From positions 2,046,001 through 2,110,000 of the forward strand of contig NZ_CP007030.1 in assembly GCF_000227665.2 (NCBI RefSeq): 64,000 bases of DNA, read 5' to 3'. Each line of letters begins with the position of its first letter. The stretch's first letter is position 1. Positions 34,559-43,943 of the stretch are shown piece after piece. Source of the DNA: Thiomicrospira aerophila AL3. GTDB taxonomy: Bacteria; Pseudomonadota; Gammaproteobacteria; Thiomicrospirales; Thiomicrospiraceae. The position numbers and the translations under genes are program-made. The notes under the pieces are model-generated. The model saw only the letters and a list, made by a program, of their open reading frames with translations, was not told where the DNA came from and ran no database searches.

Positions 34559-35071
34559 TTAGTGGCTATGGGTCGTTGCCAAACGCTGTAAGTACTGATT
34601 AATCAGATACATAGCTTCGCCGGTTTCACCTTTGAAGGCGACCAGTTTCACTTGATCCAAAATGCCACGGAACAAGACTTCTTCTTCGCGCTGTTCAGCA
34701 ATAAAGAATTGCAGCATATTAAAGGTGTTGAAATCTTTGAAATCCAACGCCATTTCAGCCATCGCATTAATCAACGCGGTCACTTTAAGCTCATGCTCAA
34801 AGGCTTTGTTAATCATATCCACCAGGTTTTTAAACTCGGTCGGCGGCGCAGCCACTGCACCGACCGTCACCGGGGCATCACACTCGATTAAGTAATCAAT
34901 AAACTTGTCGCGATGCGAAAGCTCTTCTGGCACGTGTTGGCGGAAAAACGCCGCTGCACCTGATAGACCTTGCTCTTCACACCAGGCTGACATTTGCAGA
35001 TACAGATTCGAGGCATACATCTCGGCCGTGATCTGCTCGTTCAGTTTTGCAATCATTTCTGGTTTTAACAT
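34559..35071 (-). CDS. Non-heme ferritin
   Basis: 170 aa iron-storage protein of the FtnA type. The ferroxidase-site residues are visible: ITAEMYASNLYLQMS (Glu), FFRQHVPEELSHRDKF (Glu, Glu, His), and FFIAEQREEEVLF (Gln/Glu). Such proteins form 24-mers oxidising Fe(II) and storing Fe(III). The ATG at 35071 (MLKPEMIAKLNEQI) has AGGAGAA upstream; a TTG ten codons earlier is rejected. It lies downstream of the Fur-type hemP-receptor unit on the same strand but with its own 108-base gap. Confidence 0.95.
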   Translation of the reverse strand: MLKPEMIAKLNEQITAEMYASNLYLQMSAWCEEQGLSGAAAFFRQHVPEELSHRDKFIDYLIECDAPVTVGAVAAPPTEFKNLVDMINKAFEHELKVTALINAMAEMALDFKDFNTFNMLQFFIAEQREEEVLFRGILDQVKLVAFKGETGEAMYLINQYLQRLATTHSH

Positions 35072-35179
35072 AGGGTTCTCCTTCATGAATAGGTATGGCA
35101 AAACGCCTACAATTCATTATAGGTAAAAATAGGGCTGAGGGTCATCAAAGCGACCCCCAAAATGTGTAAACCTGGTGGT

Positions 35180-37246
35180 TTAGAACTTGTAACGCGCACC
35201 TAGCTCAAAATTACGTTCTGCGCCAGGAAAAATACCATCTGGGTTACGCCCAGAAATATATTTTTCATCGGTCAAGTTTCTTACCACACCGAACAAACTT
35301 AACTGCTTATTAACGTCATATTTAGCACTTAAATTGAAAGTTGTGTATGCTGGAATTTCACCACGACGACCATCAGTACTTTCAGCCCTGGTATTTTCAG
35401 GGTCAACAAATTGAGCAGATACATGATATGCACTTAATCGTGTTTTTAAGCCACCTGTTGAGTAATTAACGCCAAAGTTTGCAGTCAATTCAGGTGAATA
35501 AACCAAACGATTTCCTTTGCGATCTTCTCCAGCAACAATTTTTGTGCTGTTGTATTTTGATACTGGAATATAAGTGGCATTCATATCCGCTGACCAACCA
35601 AAACCAAAGTCAAATGCTAACGCTGCCTCTAAACCTTGATGAAGTGTTTTACCTGCATTAGTAGATGTAGCACCAACGCCTCCTGCTTCTGATTGAGGAA
35701 CAATTTGGTTTTCAAAGTCCATATGAAATGCAGTCGCTTCATAAGACAAGCGATCAACTGCGCCACGAATACCCATTTCAAAATTTGTTGAACGCTCCGC
35801 TTCTAACTCCTGATCAACGCCTCCAGAGCTTATTGCTGTCGCAACCATTGCGGGTGAAAAACCCTTAAATGCGCCAGCAAACACCTGTGCCTGAGGAACT
35901 ATCTGCCAAGTTGCACCAATGCCAGGTAAAACCTCAGTATTACTTGAAGTTCCAGACGCGCCAGTTAATTCATTTTTACGACTTTGACTGTATGTTTCAA
36001 CCCTTAGACCTGGCGTGACCGCTACAGTATCACTGACAATGAATCGGTTTTGACCGTACAAAGCAATACCATTTGCTTTTTGCGTATCATCTGATGCCAA
36101 GACCCCTGATCGTGCATTAGGTGATCTACCATTTACGCGTTTGTTACTTAAGGAATCCGAATGCAATCGCACCCCGATTTCACTCTCATTTTGCATACCA
36201 AATGCATCGTGAGTTACGTTCAAACGGGAATCAACCCCCATCATTTCAAACGTTCTGTTGCGACCACCAGTACAAGTTACTACACCATCACAGGTTCTAA
36301 AAGTTGTTCCATCAGCTGACCTAGCTGTTACATCCTGACGCCAGTAATCACGATTTAGTTGACTCCAATAAACTAAAGTATTTAATTTTGTATTTGCATT
36401 GATTTGTAGCTCATGATTAACATCAAAAGATTTTCGATCAGTAATAAAGTAGTCATTTGGCGCGGGATTTTTGGTTGGATTATTCTTATACTCATTTGGT
36501 CGCAATCCAACATAAGACGTGTTTATTTCATTTTCATAAAACGAAAACTTTGCACTTACCATTTGGTTATCACCAATAGCCATACCGCCTTTAACCATAA
36601 TATCCGTCATATCAAAGCCGTTATTTCTAAATCCGTCGCCTTGAGATTTAACAATACTAATACCACCAAAAGCATCACCAGACGGATTAGAACCGCCCGC
36701 ATCTAATCCTATTAAACGATATCCGTGCGAACCAGCCTTTGCCGTAACCGCCACACCATCTTCGGGTATTTTGGTGATATAGTTAATCACACCACCAATA
36801 GTTGTTGGTCCATAACGTAACCCTGCGGCACCTTTCAGTACCTCAATTCTTTCCATTCGCTCAATGCGAGGGCTATAGTAAGATTCGTTCGCCAGGAAAA
36901 GACCTGGAGCAACTGGCACACCATCCTCAAGTACTAAAACTTTTTGACTTCTATTTGGATTTAATCCTCTCATACCAATATTAGGAATGAAGCCGTAACC
37001 TTCTTCGTCACGAATAGTAATCCCTGGAACAGTTTTTAACGCATCTTGAACAGATGTGGCTTGGATTACTTGCAAATCTTCTTTAGTCACAATGGCTACC
37101 GAACCCGGTTGTTTCGTAATAGCATCTTCACCTTGTCCGACCACATCAATACGCGGGAGTTGTTTGCTGTCGGCTAATACCGGCGCGGCCATCGCAGCGG
37201 CCATACTGATTACCAGGGTTTTTAGAGCAAGTTTTGGAGTAGACAT
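35180..37246 (-). CDS. TonB-dependent outer-membrane receptor, probably heme or siderophore
   Basis: 688 aa. Signal peptide (cleavage after APVLA, about residue 25), plug domain (QPGSVAIVTKEDLQVIQATSVQDALKTVPGITIRDEEG, GMRGLNPNRSQKVLVLEDGVP, RIEVLKGAAGLRYGPTTIGGVINYIT), then a 22-strand barrel ending ERNFELGARYKF with the terminal Phe needed for assembly. FecA-like by overall pattern. Being third in a transcript with hemP argues for heme or another iron chelate as substrate, which is inference. A Fur-like box overlaps its start codon, so it may also be controlled separately. Confidence 0.93.
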   Translation of the reverse strand: MSTPKLALKTLVISMAAAMAAPVLADSKQLPRIDVVGQGEDAITKQPGSVAIVTKEDLQVIQATSVQDALKTVPGITIRDEEGYGFIPNIGMRGLNPNRSQKVLVLEDGVPVAPGLFLANESYYSPRIERMERIEVLKGAAGLRYGPTTIGGVINYITKIPEDGVAVTAKAGSHGYRLIGLDAGGSNPSGDAFGGISIVKSQGDGFRNNGFDMTDIMVKGGMAIGDNQMVSAKFSFYENEINTSYVGLRPNEYKNNPTKNPAPNDYFITDRKSFDVNHELQINANTKLNTLVYWSQLNRDYWRQDVTARSADGTTFRTCDGVVTCTGGRNRTFEMMGVDSRLNVTHDAFGMQNESEIGVRLHSDSLSNKRVNGRSPNARSGVLASDDTQKANGIALYGQNRFIVSDTVAVTPGLRVETYSQSRKNELTGASGTSSNTEVLPGIGATWQIVPQAQVFAGAFKGFSPAMVATAISSGGVDQELEAERSTNFEMGIRGAVDRLSYEATAFHMDFENQIVPQSEAGGVGATSTNAGKTLHQGLEAALAFDFGFGWSADMNATYIPVSKYNSTKIVAGEDRKGNRLVYSPELTANFGVNYSTGGLKTRLSAYHVSAQFVDPENTRAESTDGRRGEIPAYTTFNLSAKYDVNKQLSLFGVVRNLTDEKYISGRNPDGIFPGAERNFELGARYKF

Positions 37247-37262
37247 AATGATTATCGTTCCT
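37244..37262 (-). promoter_or_regulatory. Fur-like box overlapping the receptor start codon
   Basis: Minus strand reads AGGAACGATAATCATTATG, matching the central and right part (GATAATCATTAT) of the 19-bp Fur consensus; 14 of 19 positions by my alignment. It covers the ribosome-site region and the ATG of the TonB-dependent receptor. Confidence 0.6.
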
Positions 37263-37333
37263 TTGTTATTGACCTGGCTTGCTATTGCTGGCTGGAGTCT
37301 CGTTCTTAGATAGTTTTAAATGGTTGTTAAAGG

Positions 37334-37609
37334 TTAGTTGGCGTAGATGCCGACCCAATGAACCGTGTGCGTGGTTGCGCAACCTTGGCCTTTTGAGCAG
37401 GTTTCGCGCGACGGACAGACTCGACAGAGTTGTTGGGCACAGGTTTGTAAGCAGAGGCGTTGCACCTGATCGCGACTCGCAACGTCTAGACAATCCACAT
37501 CAGCGGCACACAACACACCCAGCCGAAATAGTTCAGCCAATTTTGCTTCGGAGAGGGCAAGGTGAATCTGCGGTGTATGAGTTGACTGCTTCTGGGTTGG
37601 CTGTGTCAT
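37334..37609 (-). CDS. Small cysteine-rich protein of the hemP operon
   Basis: 91 aa, eight Cys, no signal peptide or membrane helix. The C-terminal half carries closely spaced Cys residues (LCLQTCAQQLCRVCPSRETC, then QGC), a pattern that could hold an iron-sulfur cluster or zinc. The N-terminal half (IHLALSEAKLAELFRLGVLCAADVDCLDVASRD) looks helical. It starts 9 bases after the hemP stop and ends 87 bases before the receptor, so it is very likely co-transcribed with both. I do not recognise the family; a role in iron/heme handling is inferred only from the operon. Confidence 0.75.
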   Translation of the reverse strand: MTQPTQKQSTHTPQIHLALSEAKLAELFRLGVLCAADVDCLDVASRDQVQRLCLQTCAQQLCRVCPSRETCSKGQGCATTHTVHWVGIYAN

Positions 37610-37618
37610 GGCTAGTCC

Positions 37619-37738
37619 CTACTTGGTTAAGATCAGTTTGTTTTCTTTGGTTAAACGCAATACATATTGATGCTGGCCATGCTGAATGGTAATCAGCTTT
37701 TGGCCGGCTAATAACGCCTGACTATCAATACTGCGCAT
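37619..37738 (-). CDS. hemP: Hemin uptake protein HemP
   Basis: 39 aa from the ATG at 37738, or 51 aa from a GTG at 37774. It is too short for usual gene finders but shows the HemP signature: RSIDSQALLAGQKLITIQH, HQYVLRLTK and the terminal NKLILTK. HemP proteins are small proteins of heme-uptake loci; in some bacteria HemP activates transcription of the heme receptor gene. It lies directly downstream of a promoter and Fur box and just upstream of the Cys-rich gene. The GTG start would add NNLPQNKAEKP, also plausible for the family. Confidence 0.88.
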   Translation of the reverse strand: MRSIDSQALLAGQKLITIQHGQHQYVLRLTKENKLILTK

Positions 37739-37806
37739 AGGTTTTTCAGCTTTGTTCTGTGGCAAGTTATTCACAGGTTAATCCAATATCAAGCAATTAA
37801 TAAAAT

Positions 37807-37825
37807 GTAAATGATAATAAACCTC
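37807..37825 (-). promoter_or_regulatory. Fur box upstream of hemP
   Basis: GTAAATGATAATAAACCTC on the plus strand matches about 13 of 19 positions of the Fur consensus. It lies just downstream of the predicted -10 box, where a bound repressor would block transcription. Confidence 0.65.
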
Positions 37826-37839
37826 AATTTTGTTTTGCT

Positions 37840-37868
37840 ATGTTAATGAATCATTTTCACCATGTCAA
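37840..37868 (-). promoter_or_regulatory. Promoter of the hemP-receptor operon
   Basis: Minus strand: TTGACA (37868-37863), 17-base spacer, TAACAT (37845-37840). The spacer also contains the Fur-like half-site AAATGATTCATT. Confidence 0.7.
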
Positions 37869-37889
37869 ATAAAAATTAATGCTATTTGC

Positions 37890-37928
37890 AACAAAAACCT
37901 ATTACCCTAAAATTTGTGGGGTAATAGG
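37890..37928 (-). terminator. Terminator of the hemCDXY operon
   Basis: Perfect 10-bp stem: CCTATTACCC (37898-37907) with GGGTAATAGG (37919-37928). On the minus strand the stem is followed by TTTTTGTT. It lies 26 bases after the hemY stop. Confidence 0.9.
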
Positions 37929-37954
37929 TGCCAAGAAGGGATGGAAAGATTGGA

Positions 37955-39136
37955 TTAATACTGCGCCGAATAGGGCAGTTGTGCGAGGGCTTTTTTGTAG
38001 GTGAGTGCGGCCTGACTGTCTTCACCCTCAGCCTCATAGCAATGGGCAAGGGCATGATAGGTTTCCAGTTCTGGCTGGAGCGCTAAACTTTGATTGAAAA
38101 AATGGTGTGCCTGTCCCCAAAGCTGACTTTGACAGGCCAAACGCCCCAAGGTTAGCAACAGCACGGCACTGTTCGGATGCGCCTCTAACCAGGCCTGCGC
38201 CCGCTTAAAACGATCAAATGCCGGACCAAATTCGATGCGTCCGTACCAATAGACTAAAGACTCGTCCCATTGTTTTTTAAGCGCCTTCTCAATCAGCTGC
38301 GCCAGTGGCGCGTCATGTTCAAAGCTAAGTGCTTTTTTAACATATTCAGTCAGTACAACCGGTTGCAACTGAGTACGATGCGCTAAACCGTCCCAGATTG
38401 TCGTCAGTGAGGGCAAATCGACCGCTTGTTGAATTTGCATAACCAGCAACTCTTGTTCAAGATTGGCGAGCTGATCTCGCGATAGGCCGGCGTATTTTTT
38501 CAAACTTGGCCAGATTTTAATCATTAACCCCAACCGCTGTTGCTGCTTCAACAAGCGCCAATAATCCTGTAACACTACAGGATGCTTTGTATGAATACGC
38601 TGAAGCTCTGCCAAAATAACTAGCGCAGTATCAGGCTGCTGTGCAGTCAATAATCGCGCTTCGACTAATCCAATGGTAATGTCTTCTTCAGGGTAACGCT
38701 GGCGTGCTTGCTGTAAATATTGGTCACGGCGCGCGGTGGCTTGTTGCGCATCCGCCATTTTGGCCGCAGCCAAATAATGCATTACGCCATTTTCTGACAG
38801 CTTGGCCGTGGCAATTAATTGTTTTTCAGCTTGCGCCCAATCGGCCAGCTCTTGGGCAATTAGTCCTTTTGTTAGGCTAGTTTGGGCTTGCTGATAGCGT
38901 TTGAGCTGGCGTCTTTTCCGCCAGGCCTGTGGCAAATTCCATAGCCCAACCCATAGCCGTACCAACAGATAAAACACCACCAATCCAATCGCTAACAGCG
39001 CAAGGATTAAGCCTAAACTGGTGGTAAGTTCCCATTGCTCCCAACGCAACACCACTTCACCCAAATTAAGTACTGCTAAACTTGCTAAGGCAACGCCAAC
39101 TACGAAAAACAAACCCCAAGAAATTAAGAGTTTCAT
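37955..39136 (-). CDS. hemY: HemY-type inner-membrane TPR protein
   Basis: 393 aa. Two N-terminal membrane helices (about 5-25 and 42-64) are followed by TPR-like helical repeats (LAEALNQRYPEED-like pairs, ending YHALAHCYEAEGEDSQAALTYKKALAQLP). This is the gammaproteobacterial HemY of heme-synthesis operons, not the protoporphyrinogen oxidase of the same name in Gram-positives; its exact role in heme delivery is not settled. Its ATG overlaps the hemX stop by 4 bases. Contains two CAGGCCTG sites, one encoding AQAW. Confidence 0.92.
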   Translation of the reverse strand: MKLLISWGLFFVVGVALASLAVLNLGEVVLRWEQWELTTSLGLILALLAIGLVVFYLLVRLWVGLWNLPQAWRKRRQLKRYQQAQTSLTKGLIAQELADWAQAEKQLIATAKLSENGVMHYLAAAKMADAQQATARRDQYLQQARQRYPEEDITIGLVEARLLTAQQPDTALVILAELQRIHTKHPVVLQDYWRLLKQQQRLGLMIKIWPSLKKYAGLSRDQLANLEQELLVMQIQQAVDLPSLTTIWDGLAHRTQLQPVVLTEYVKKALSFEHDAPLAQLIEKALKKQWDESLVYWYGRIEFGPAFDRFKRAQAWLEAHPNSAVLLLTLGRLACQSQLWGQAHHFFNQSLALQPELETYHALAHCYEAEGEDSQAALTYKKALAQLPYSAQY

Positions 39137-40125
39137 GGTGTCGCTCCTTGCTCTTGGTTCGGCTCGTTAGACGTCGGTTCCACTTTTTTTAGGGTGAACA
39201 GGTTATTGAATCGGCTTAGCAGACCCTCAAAGGTCGGTGTCATCTCGGTCACGATTGTTTCGACTTCGGGTGCTAACTTAGCCAACCAATCGGCTTGCCA
39301 TTGCGCTTGTTCATTGACTAACTCGCTTAAACGCTGTTGAAACTGGTCTAACTGATTCGCTAATTCTGCTTGACCCGCCTGCCATTCTGGATCTTCCGTT
39401 AAGGCTTGCAGGCCTGCTAACGCCTGATCCGCTTGTTGTTGTAGGCGCTGGACCTCGGCGCGTAACTGCGCCAAGCCTTGTTCTAACTGTCCTTGCGCTT
39501 CGGACAACTCTTGATTTAGATGACCGAGTGCCATTTGCATTTCAGCTTGAATGGCATCACTATCAATATCCGGTACACTCACCGCGGGCGGCGTCACCTC
39601 CGCTAAAGTTTCTGGAACAGAAGGAGGTGCGATTGCAGGCGCACTTTGCTCACTTAATTTAGCAATGTCTTGTGCATGCTGCGCCAATAAGGCTTGCATT
39701 TCAACAAGTTGCGCTTCTAAGGTTTCATAATCACGTAAAAACGAACGCGCACCGCCTTGAAACGATTGCTGCCAGTTTTCCAGCGCGGTTATTTTTTGTT
39801 GTTGATAAGCAATTTTTTGCAACAGTGGCGCAATCTGCTGCTCCAACTGCTGTTCAAGAACCGCATCTGATGCCAGGCCTGCTTGAGCCATTTCATACAA
39901 GCTCGCTGTACGCTGCTCCAAGGCAATCCAGCTGGTCGCACCTAATAAAATCCCCGTCATGGCTAACATTGCCAACCAGGGTTGTTTAGGATTACGCAAT
40001 AGCGATTTGGGTTTTGCTTGTTTGGACTTCTCAGCTTGTTTTGGCTGAGTGGTCGCGGCATCGGTTTCAACAAACTCCCCCTCAACAACATGATGTTCTG
40101 CTTTTGGGGTAATGGGTTCATTCAT
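39133..40125 (-). CDS. hemX: HemX-type membrane protein
   Basis: 330 aa. An acidic N-terminus, one membrane helix (PWLAMLAMTGILLGATSWIAL, about 49-69) and a long Gln/Ala/Glu-rich coiled coil. Annotated in databases as uroporphyrinogen-III C-methyltransferase-like, though such proteins have no methyltransferase motif. It is shorter in its C-terminal domain than E. coli HemX. Overlaps hemD and hemY by 4 bases each, so the three are translated as a unit. Confidence 0.85.
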   Translation of the reverse strand: MNEPITPKAEHHVVEGEFVETDAATTQPKQAEKSKQAKPKSLLRNPKQPWLAMLAMTGILLGATSWIALEQRTASLYEMAQAGLASDAVLEQQLEQQIAPLLQKIAYQQQKITALENWQQSFQGGARSFLRDYETLEAQLVEMQALLAQHAQDIAKLSEQSAPAIAPPSVPETLAEVTPPAVSVPDIDSDAIQAEMQMALGHLNQELSEAQGQLEQGLAQLRAEVQRLQQQADQALAGLQALTEDPEWQAGQAELANQLDQFQQRLSELVNEQAQWQADWLAKLAPEVETIVTEMTPTFEGLLSRFNNLFTLKKVEPTSNEPNQEQGATP

Positions 40126-40946
40126 GGTGTATTCTCCTCGTGAAGGGGGCGACTTAACAATAGTCTTATTTGATTGAGCATACTCGATTGCGATGCATTT
40201 TCACAGACCCGCTGCGGGCCATTGAAACCTAACCTGTTTAAACAATCGGCAATCGTCGGGGTCAGTGCAATCACACCCACAACCACCTTGTCATTAGCTA
40301 ATTGGCACCAGGCCTGATAATGTTGCCACCAAATCTGGGCATTTTCTTGACTGGTCAATAGCACCCAGTAGCTGGAGCTTGGCTCACTTAACGGGGCTAA
40401 CCAGGCCTGCCAAGCGGCCTGATCTAATGGCAAAGCATCGCGACGATAAATCGGATAAAAACGCACGGCCGCGCCTTGCTGGCTGAGTTGCTCAGCCAGC
40501 CAATCACGCCCAATTTCACCGCGCACGATCGCGACTCGCTTGCCACTGACCTGGTTAAAAATGGGCAGCGCCAACATGCCCTCACTGTCGTAGCGTTGCG
40601 GTATCGGTTGTAAACCCGCCCAGCCTAGTGACGCTAATGACTGCCATGTCGCCTGGCCAACCGCCACCAAAGCCACACCTTCAGCGCCTTCCTTACCCTC
40701 ACTGGGTGGTGAAGGCAGCTGATGTTGTTGCAAGGCTTGGCTAAAAAAAGCCACTGCATTGGCACTTACAAACACCCAAATATCGGCATCTAACCAACTA
40801 AATGATGATTTCAAGCTCTGTTCTAAAGGCAAGGCAACCAGCTTTTGTAATGGCGCTTCAATGACCCGCACCTCTGACGACCAGGCCTGCTCAATCGCTC
40901 GAGTCAATGCCTGGGGTTGTGGACGGGTATTGAGCAACGAAATCAA
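40122..40946 (-). CDS. hemD: Uroporphyrinogen-III synthase HemD
   Basis: 274 aa cytosolic enzyme closing hydroxymethylbilane to uroporphyrinogen III. The family is poorly conserved, but LLNTRPQPQALTRAIEQ at the start, WVFVSANAVAFFSQAL, VAVGQATWQSLASLG, RVAIVRGEIGRDWLAEQLSQQGAAVRFYPIYRR and WVLLTSQENAQIW are typical. It lies 13 bases after hemC. Three CAGGCCTG palindromes occur in this gene, each encoding a QAW-type or overlapping triplet. Confidence 0.93.
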   Translation of the reverse strand: MISLLNTRPQPQALTRAIEQAWSSEVRVIEAPLQKLVALPLEQSLKSSFSWLDADIWVFVSANAVAFFSQALQQHQLPSPPSEGKEGAEGVALVAVGQATWQSLASLGWAGLQPIPQRYDSEGMLALPIFNQVSGKRVAIVRGEIGRDWLAEQLSQQGAAVRFYPIYRRDALPLDQAAWQAWLAPLSEPSSSYWVLLTSQENAQIWWQHYQAWCQLANDKVVVGVIALTPTIADCLNRLGFNGPQRVCENASQSSMLNQIRLLLSRPLHEENTP

Positions 40947-40959
40947 CTGACGCCCCAGC

Positions 40960-41898
40960 TTAGGCTGATTGCTCTGGTTGATACAGCTTAGCTAGAATCT
41001 CCTTGGCACCGGCTTCTAGTAATGCCTGACCAATTAGGCGACCCAAGCCTTCCGCTTGCGAAGCCGGCGCGCGGCCTTCCATCTTGATCATTCGTGAACC
41101 ATCCGGCTCAGCCACCAAACCACGTAACCAGACCTGGTCATTCTCTAGCAAGGCAAAACCGCCAATCGGCACCTGACAGCCGCCATCTAAACAGCGGTTC
41201 ATGGCACGCTCGGCTTTAACTACCGTTTCAGTCGCCGGGTCGTTTAATACCGCAATCAAAGCTTGAGTGTCGGTGTCTTCAGCCAGGGTTTCAATCCCCA
41301 ATGCGCCTTGAGCCACAGCGGGCAAAATTTGCTCGGGAAGCATTTTGCATCGAATCCGCTCGTCTAACCCTAAACGCTCTAAGCCTGAGGTCGCCAATAC
41401 AATCGCATCATATTCACCGGCATCAAGCTTACCCAGACGAGTCCCAACATTGCCCCGCAAAAAGCGTATCTCTAAATCCGGACGCATCGCTTGAAATTGA
41501 GCTTGGCGACGTAAACTCGACGTGCCTAAAATAGCGCCCTGTGGCAGTTCATCTAAGCTGGCATACTTATTAGATACAAACGCATCGGATGGATCGTGAC
41601 GCGCCATAATGGCACTTAACGCAAAACCTTCTGGCAATACCATTGGCACATCCTTCATTGAATGCACGGCTAAATCGGCTTGACCAGCCAACATTTGTTC
41701 TTCTAGTTCTTTAGTAAACAGGCCTTTACCACCTACTTTGGCTAAAGGCACGTCTAAAATTTTATCGCCGCGCGTACTCATTGGCACCAAAGTCACCGTT
41801 AGGCCAGGATGAGCTTTCTCTAACTCAGCCTTAACAAACTCAGCTTGCCACAAGGCAAGGGGACTTTTTCGGGTAGCAATACGCAACTGATCTTTCAT
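40960..41898 (-). CDS. hemC: Porphobilinogen deaminase HemC
   Basis: 312 aa. [74 protein letters not shown] and the cofactor-binding [15 protein letters not shown] (dipyrromethane attached to the Cys) are all seen. It condenses four porphobilinogens into hydroxymethylbilane, which HemD, encoded next, closes. First gene of hemC-hemD-hemX-hemY; it is divergent from the thioredoxin-like lipoprotein gene across a 95-base gap. Confidence 0.98.
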   Translation of the reverse strand: MKDQLRIATRKSPLALWQAEFVKAELEKAHPGLTVTLVPMSTRGDKILDVPLAKVGGKGLFTKELEEQMLAGQADLAVHSMKDVPMVLPEGFALSAIMARHDPSDAFVSNKYASLDELPQGAILGTSSLRRQAQFQAMRPDLEIRFLRGNVGTRLGKLDAGEYDAIVLATSGLERLGLDERIRCKMLPEQILPAVAQGALGIETLAEDTDTQALIAVLNDPATETVVKAERAMNRCLDGGCQVPIGGFALLENDQVWLRGLVAEPDGSRMIKMEGRAPASQAEGLGRLIGQALLEAGAKEILAKLYQPEQSA

Positions 41899-41993
41899 GG
41901 GTTATCCTTTTGTTTAGTCGTACCATACATTTTACTCAAATAGTGCGCGCAAATTTCGTTAAAATAAAAACACAATAATAGGAGGACAAGAAC

Positions 41994-42521
41994 ATGTTTA
42001 AAAAATGGATCGCTATGCTACTCGCGGTGGGCTTCCTAGCCGGCTGCGATCAAAAGGCGCAAGCAAGCCTATTGCCGGAGATGGACAACTTCCATTTTGT
42101 GGCGCAACAAGCGCGTGAAAAAAATATTCCGATCATGATTATGTTCACCGCTTACCATTGCGAATTCTGCAGCCAGGTCGATGCGGCAGTACTGACCCCG
42201 ATGATGCGCGGTGGCCTTTATGATGGCTACGCGATGTATATGCGGAAGGTCAGCACCGACAATAGTCGTCAAATTGTATTTTCACCAAGCGAAAGCCTGT
42301 CAAAGTTTGACTTTGCTCGTATGTACCGTGCTGACATTACCCCGACCGTCATTTTTGTAGACTGGCGTGGATTACCGGTCGCCGAGCCGCTGGTTGGCAG
42401 CATGGATGTGCAGCTTTATGCCGCAATGATTCATCAGCGTTTGAATGTGGCTTACGAACGCATTGGCAATCCGATGCGCTTGCCCGTCAATCCTGAACAA
42501 ATGCGCCGCCCCCTACCTTAA
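41994..42521 (+). CDS. Thioredoxin-fold lipoprotein (SoxW-like)
   Basis: 175 aa. The signal peptide has a lipobox (FLAGC, Cys18). The mature part is a thioredoxin fold with a CxxC active site in IMIMFTAYHCEFCSQVD (about 56) and the cis-Pro loop DITPTVIFVDWRG. Such proteins reduce or isomerise disulfides in the periplasm; in sulfur oxidisers SoxW is a member, but no sox genes are here, so the label is only a resemblance. An ideal AGGAGG lies 8 bases before the ATG. argH follows 17 bases later, possibly on the same transcript. Confidence 0.85.
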   Translation: MFKKWIAMLLAVGFLAGCDQKAQASLLPEMDNFHFVAQQAREKNIPIMIMFTAYHCEFCSQVDAAVLTPMMRGGLYDGYAMYMRKVSTDNSRQIVFSPSESLSKFDFARMYRADITPTVIFVDWRGLPVAEPLVGSMDVQLYAAMIHQRLNVAYERIGNPMRLPVNPEQMRRPLP

Positions 42522-42538
42522 TCTATAAATGAGATGTC

Positions 42539-43933
42539 ATGAGTCATAATATCAACCAAGAAAAACTGTCGAGCGGTCGCTTTACTGAAGCGACCGACGC
42601 GTTTGTAGAAGAATTCACCGCGTCCATCCAATTTGATCAGCGTATGTACAAGCAAGATATTCAAGGCTCGATCGCCCATGCACGTATGCTTTACAAAGTT
42701 GGCGTGCTAACGGCGAAAGAAGAAGATGCCATTATCAAAGGCCTTGAACATATTTGGAGTGAAATCGAAAACGATCAAATGCATTGGTCGATTAAGCAAG
42801 AAGATATTCATATGAATATCGAATCGCGCTTAACGCAAATGATTGGTGTGACCGGCAAAAAGCTACATACCGGGCGCTCGCGTAACGATCAGGTCGCTAC
42901 CGATATTCGATTATATGTGCGTGACCAGATTGATCTAATTCAACAGGATCTGCGTCGTTTACAAGCCGGTTTAGTTGAGTTAGCTGAACGCGAAGCCGAT
43001 ACCATTATGCCCGGCTTTACCCACTTACAAACCGCGCAACCGGTCACCTTTGGTCATCACATGCTGGCCTGGTATGAAATGTTAGTGCGTGACGAGGAGC
43101 GCTTGCTCGATTGTCGCAAACGGGTAAACAGTTTGCCTTTAGGCTCAGCCGCCCTGGCTGGCACCACCTACCCAATCGATCGTGAATATACTGCACAGCT
43201 ACTGGGCTTTGATCGTGTGTGTCAAAACTCGTTAGATGGGGTGTCTGATCGTGACTTTGCTATCGAGTTTGCGAGTTGGGCCGCCATCTTTATAATGCAC
43301 TTAACCCGCTTTTCTGAAGAACTTATTCTTTGGTCATCAGCGCAATTTCAGTTTATTGACTTACCAGATCGTTTTTGCACCGGTTCATCGATTATGCCGC
43401 AAAAGAAAAACCCTGATGTGCCAGAACTGGTGCGGGGCAAATCCGGTCGCGTTTATGGCCATTTGGTCAGCTTGTTAACCCTGATGAAATCTCAGCCCTT
43501 AGCCTATAACAAAGACAACCAAGAAGACAAAGAACCTTTATTCGACACTATCGACACGGTTCGGGGCTGTTTACGTGCATTTGGTGACATGATGCCGGCA
43601 TTAGAAGTTAAACGCGATAATACTTATCGTGCCGCGCGCAATGGCTTTGCTACTGCGACGGATTTGGCCGATTATCTGGTCCGCAAAGGTCTTGCCTTCC
43701 GCGATGCGCATGAGGCGGTAGGCCTAGCGGTTGCCCATGGCGTTAAAACCAAGCAAGACTTAGCGGATATGTCTTTGGCGACCTTGCAAGGCTTTTGTGA
43801 AGTGATTGAACAAGATGTTTATGAGGTATTAACCTTAGAAGGTTCTGTCAATGCTCGCAATCATTTAGGTGGCACCGCACCGGCACAAGTGCGCTTGCAA
43901 GTCGCACAAGCCAAAACGCGCTTAGCAAGCTAA
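42539..43933 (+). CDS. argH: Argininosuccinate lyase ArgH
   Basis: 464 aa cytosolic enzyme of the fumarase superfamily; splits argininosuccinate to arginine and fumarate. [61 protein letters not shown] and the catalytic-loop signature [20 protein letters not shown] are present. Full length for the family. It runs convergent to the small RelA/SpoT-fold gene with a 10-base gap. One AAGGCCTT near 42739 is a related but not identical palindrome. Confidence 0.98.
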   Translation: MSHNINQEKLSSGRFTEATDAFVEEFTASIQFDQRMYKQDIQGSIAHARMLYKVGVLTAKEEDAIIKGLEHIWSEIENDQMHWSIKQEDIHMNIESRLTQMIGVTGKKLHTGRSRNDQVATDIRLYVRDQIDLIQQDLRRLQAGLVELAEREADTIMPGFTHLQTAQPVTFGHHMLAWYEMLVRDEERLLDCRKRVNSLPLGSAALAGTTYPIDREYTAQLLGFDRVCQNSLDGVSDRDFAIEFASWAAIFIMHLTRFSEELILWSSAQFQFIDLPDRFCTGSSIMPQKKNPDVPELVRGKSGRVYGHLVSLLTLMKSQPLAYNKDNQEDKEPLFDTIDTVRGCLRAFGDMMPALEVKRDNTYRAARNGFATATDLADYLVRKGLAFRDAHEAVGLAVAHGVKTKQDLADMSLATLQGFCEVIEQDVYEVLTLEGSVNARNHLGGTAPAQVRLQVAQAKTRLAS

Positions 43934-43943
43934 GCTTCCAACC

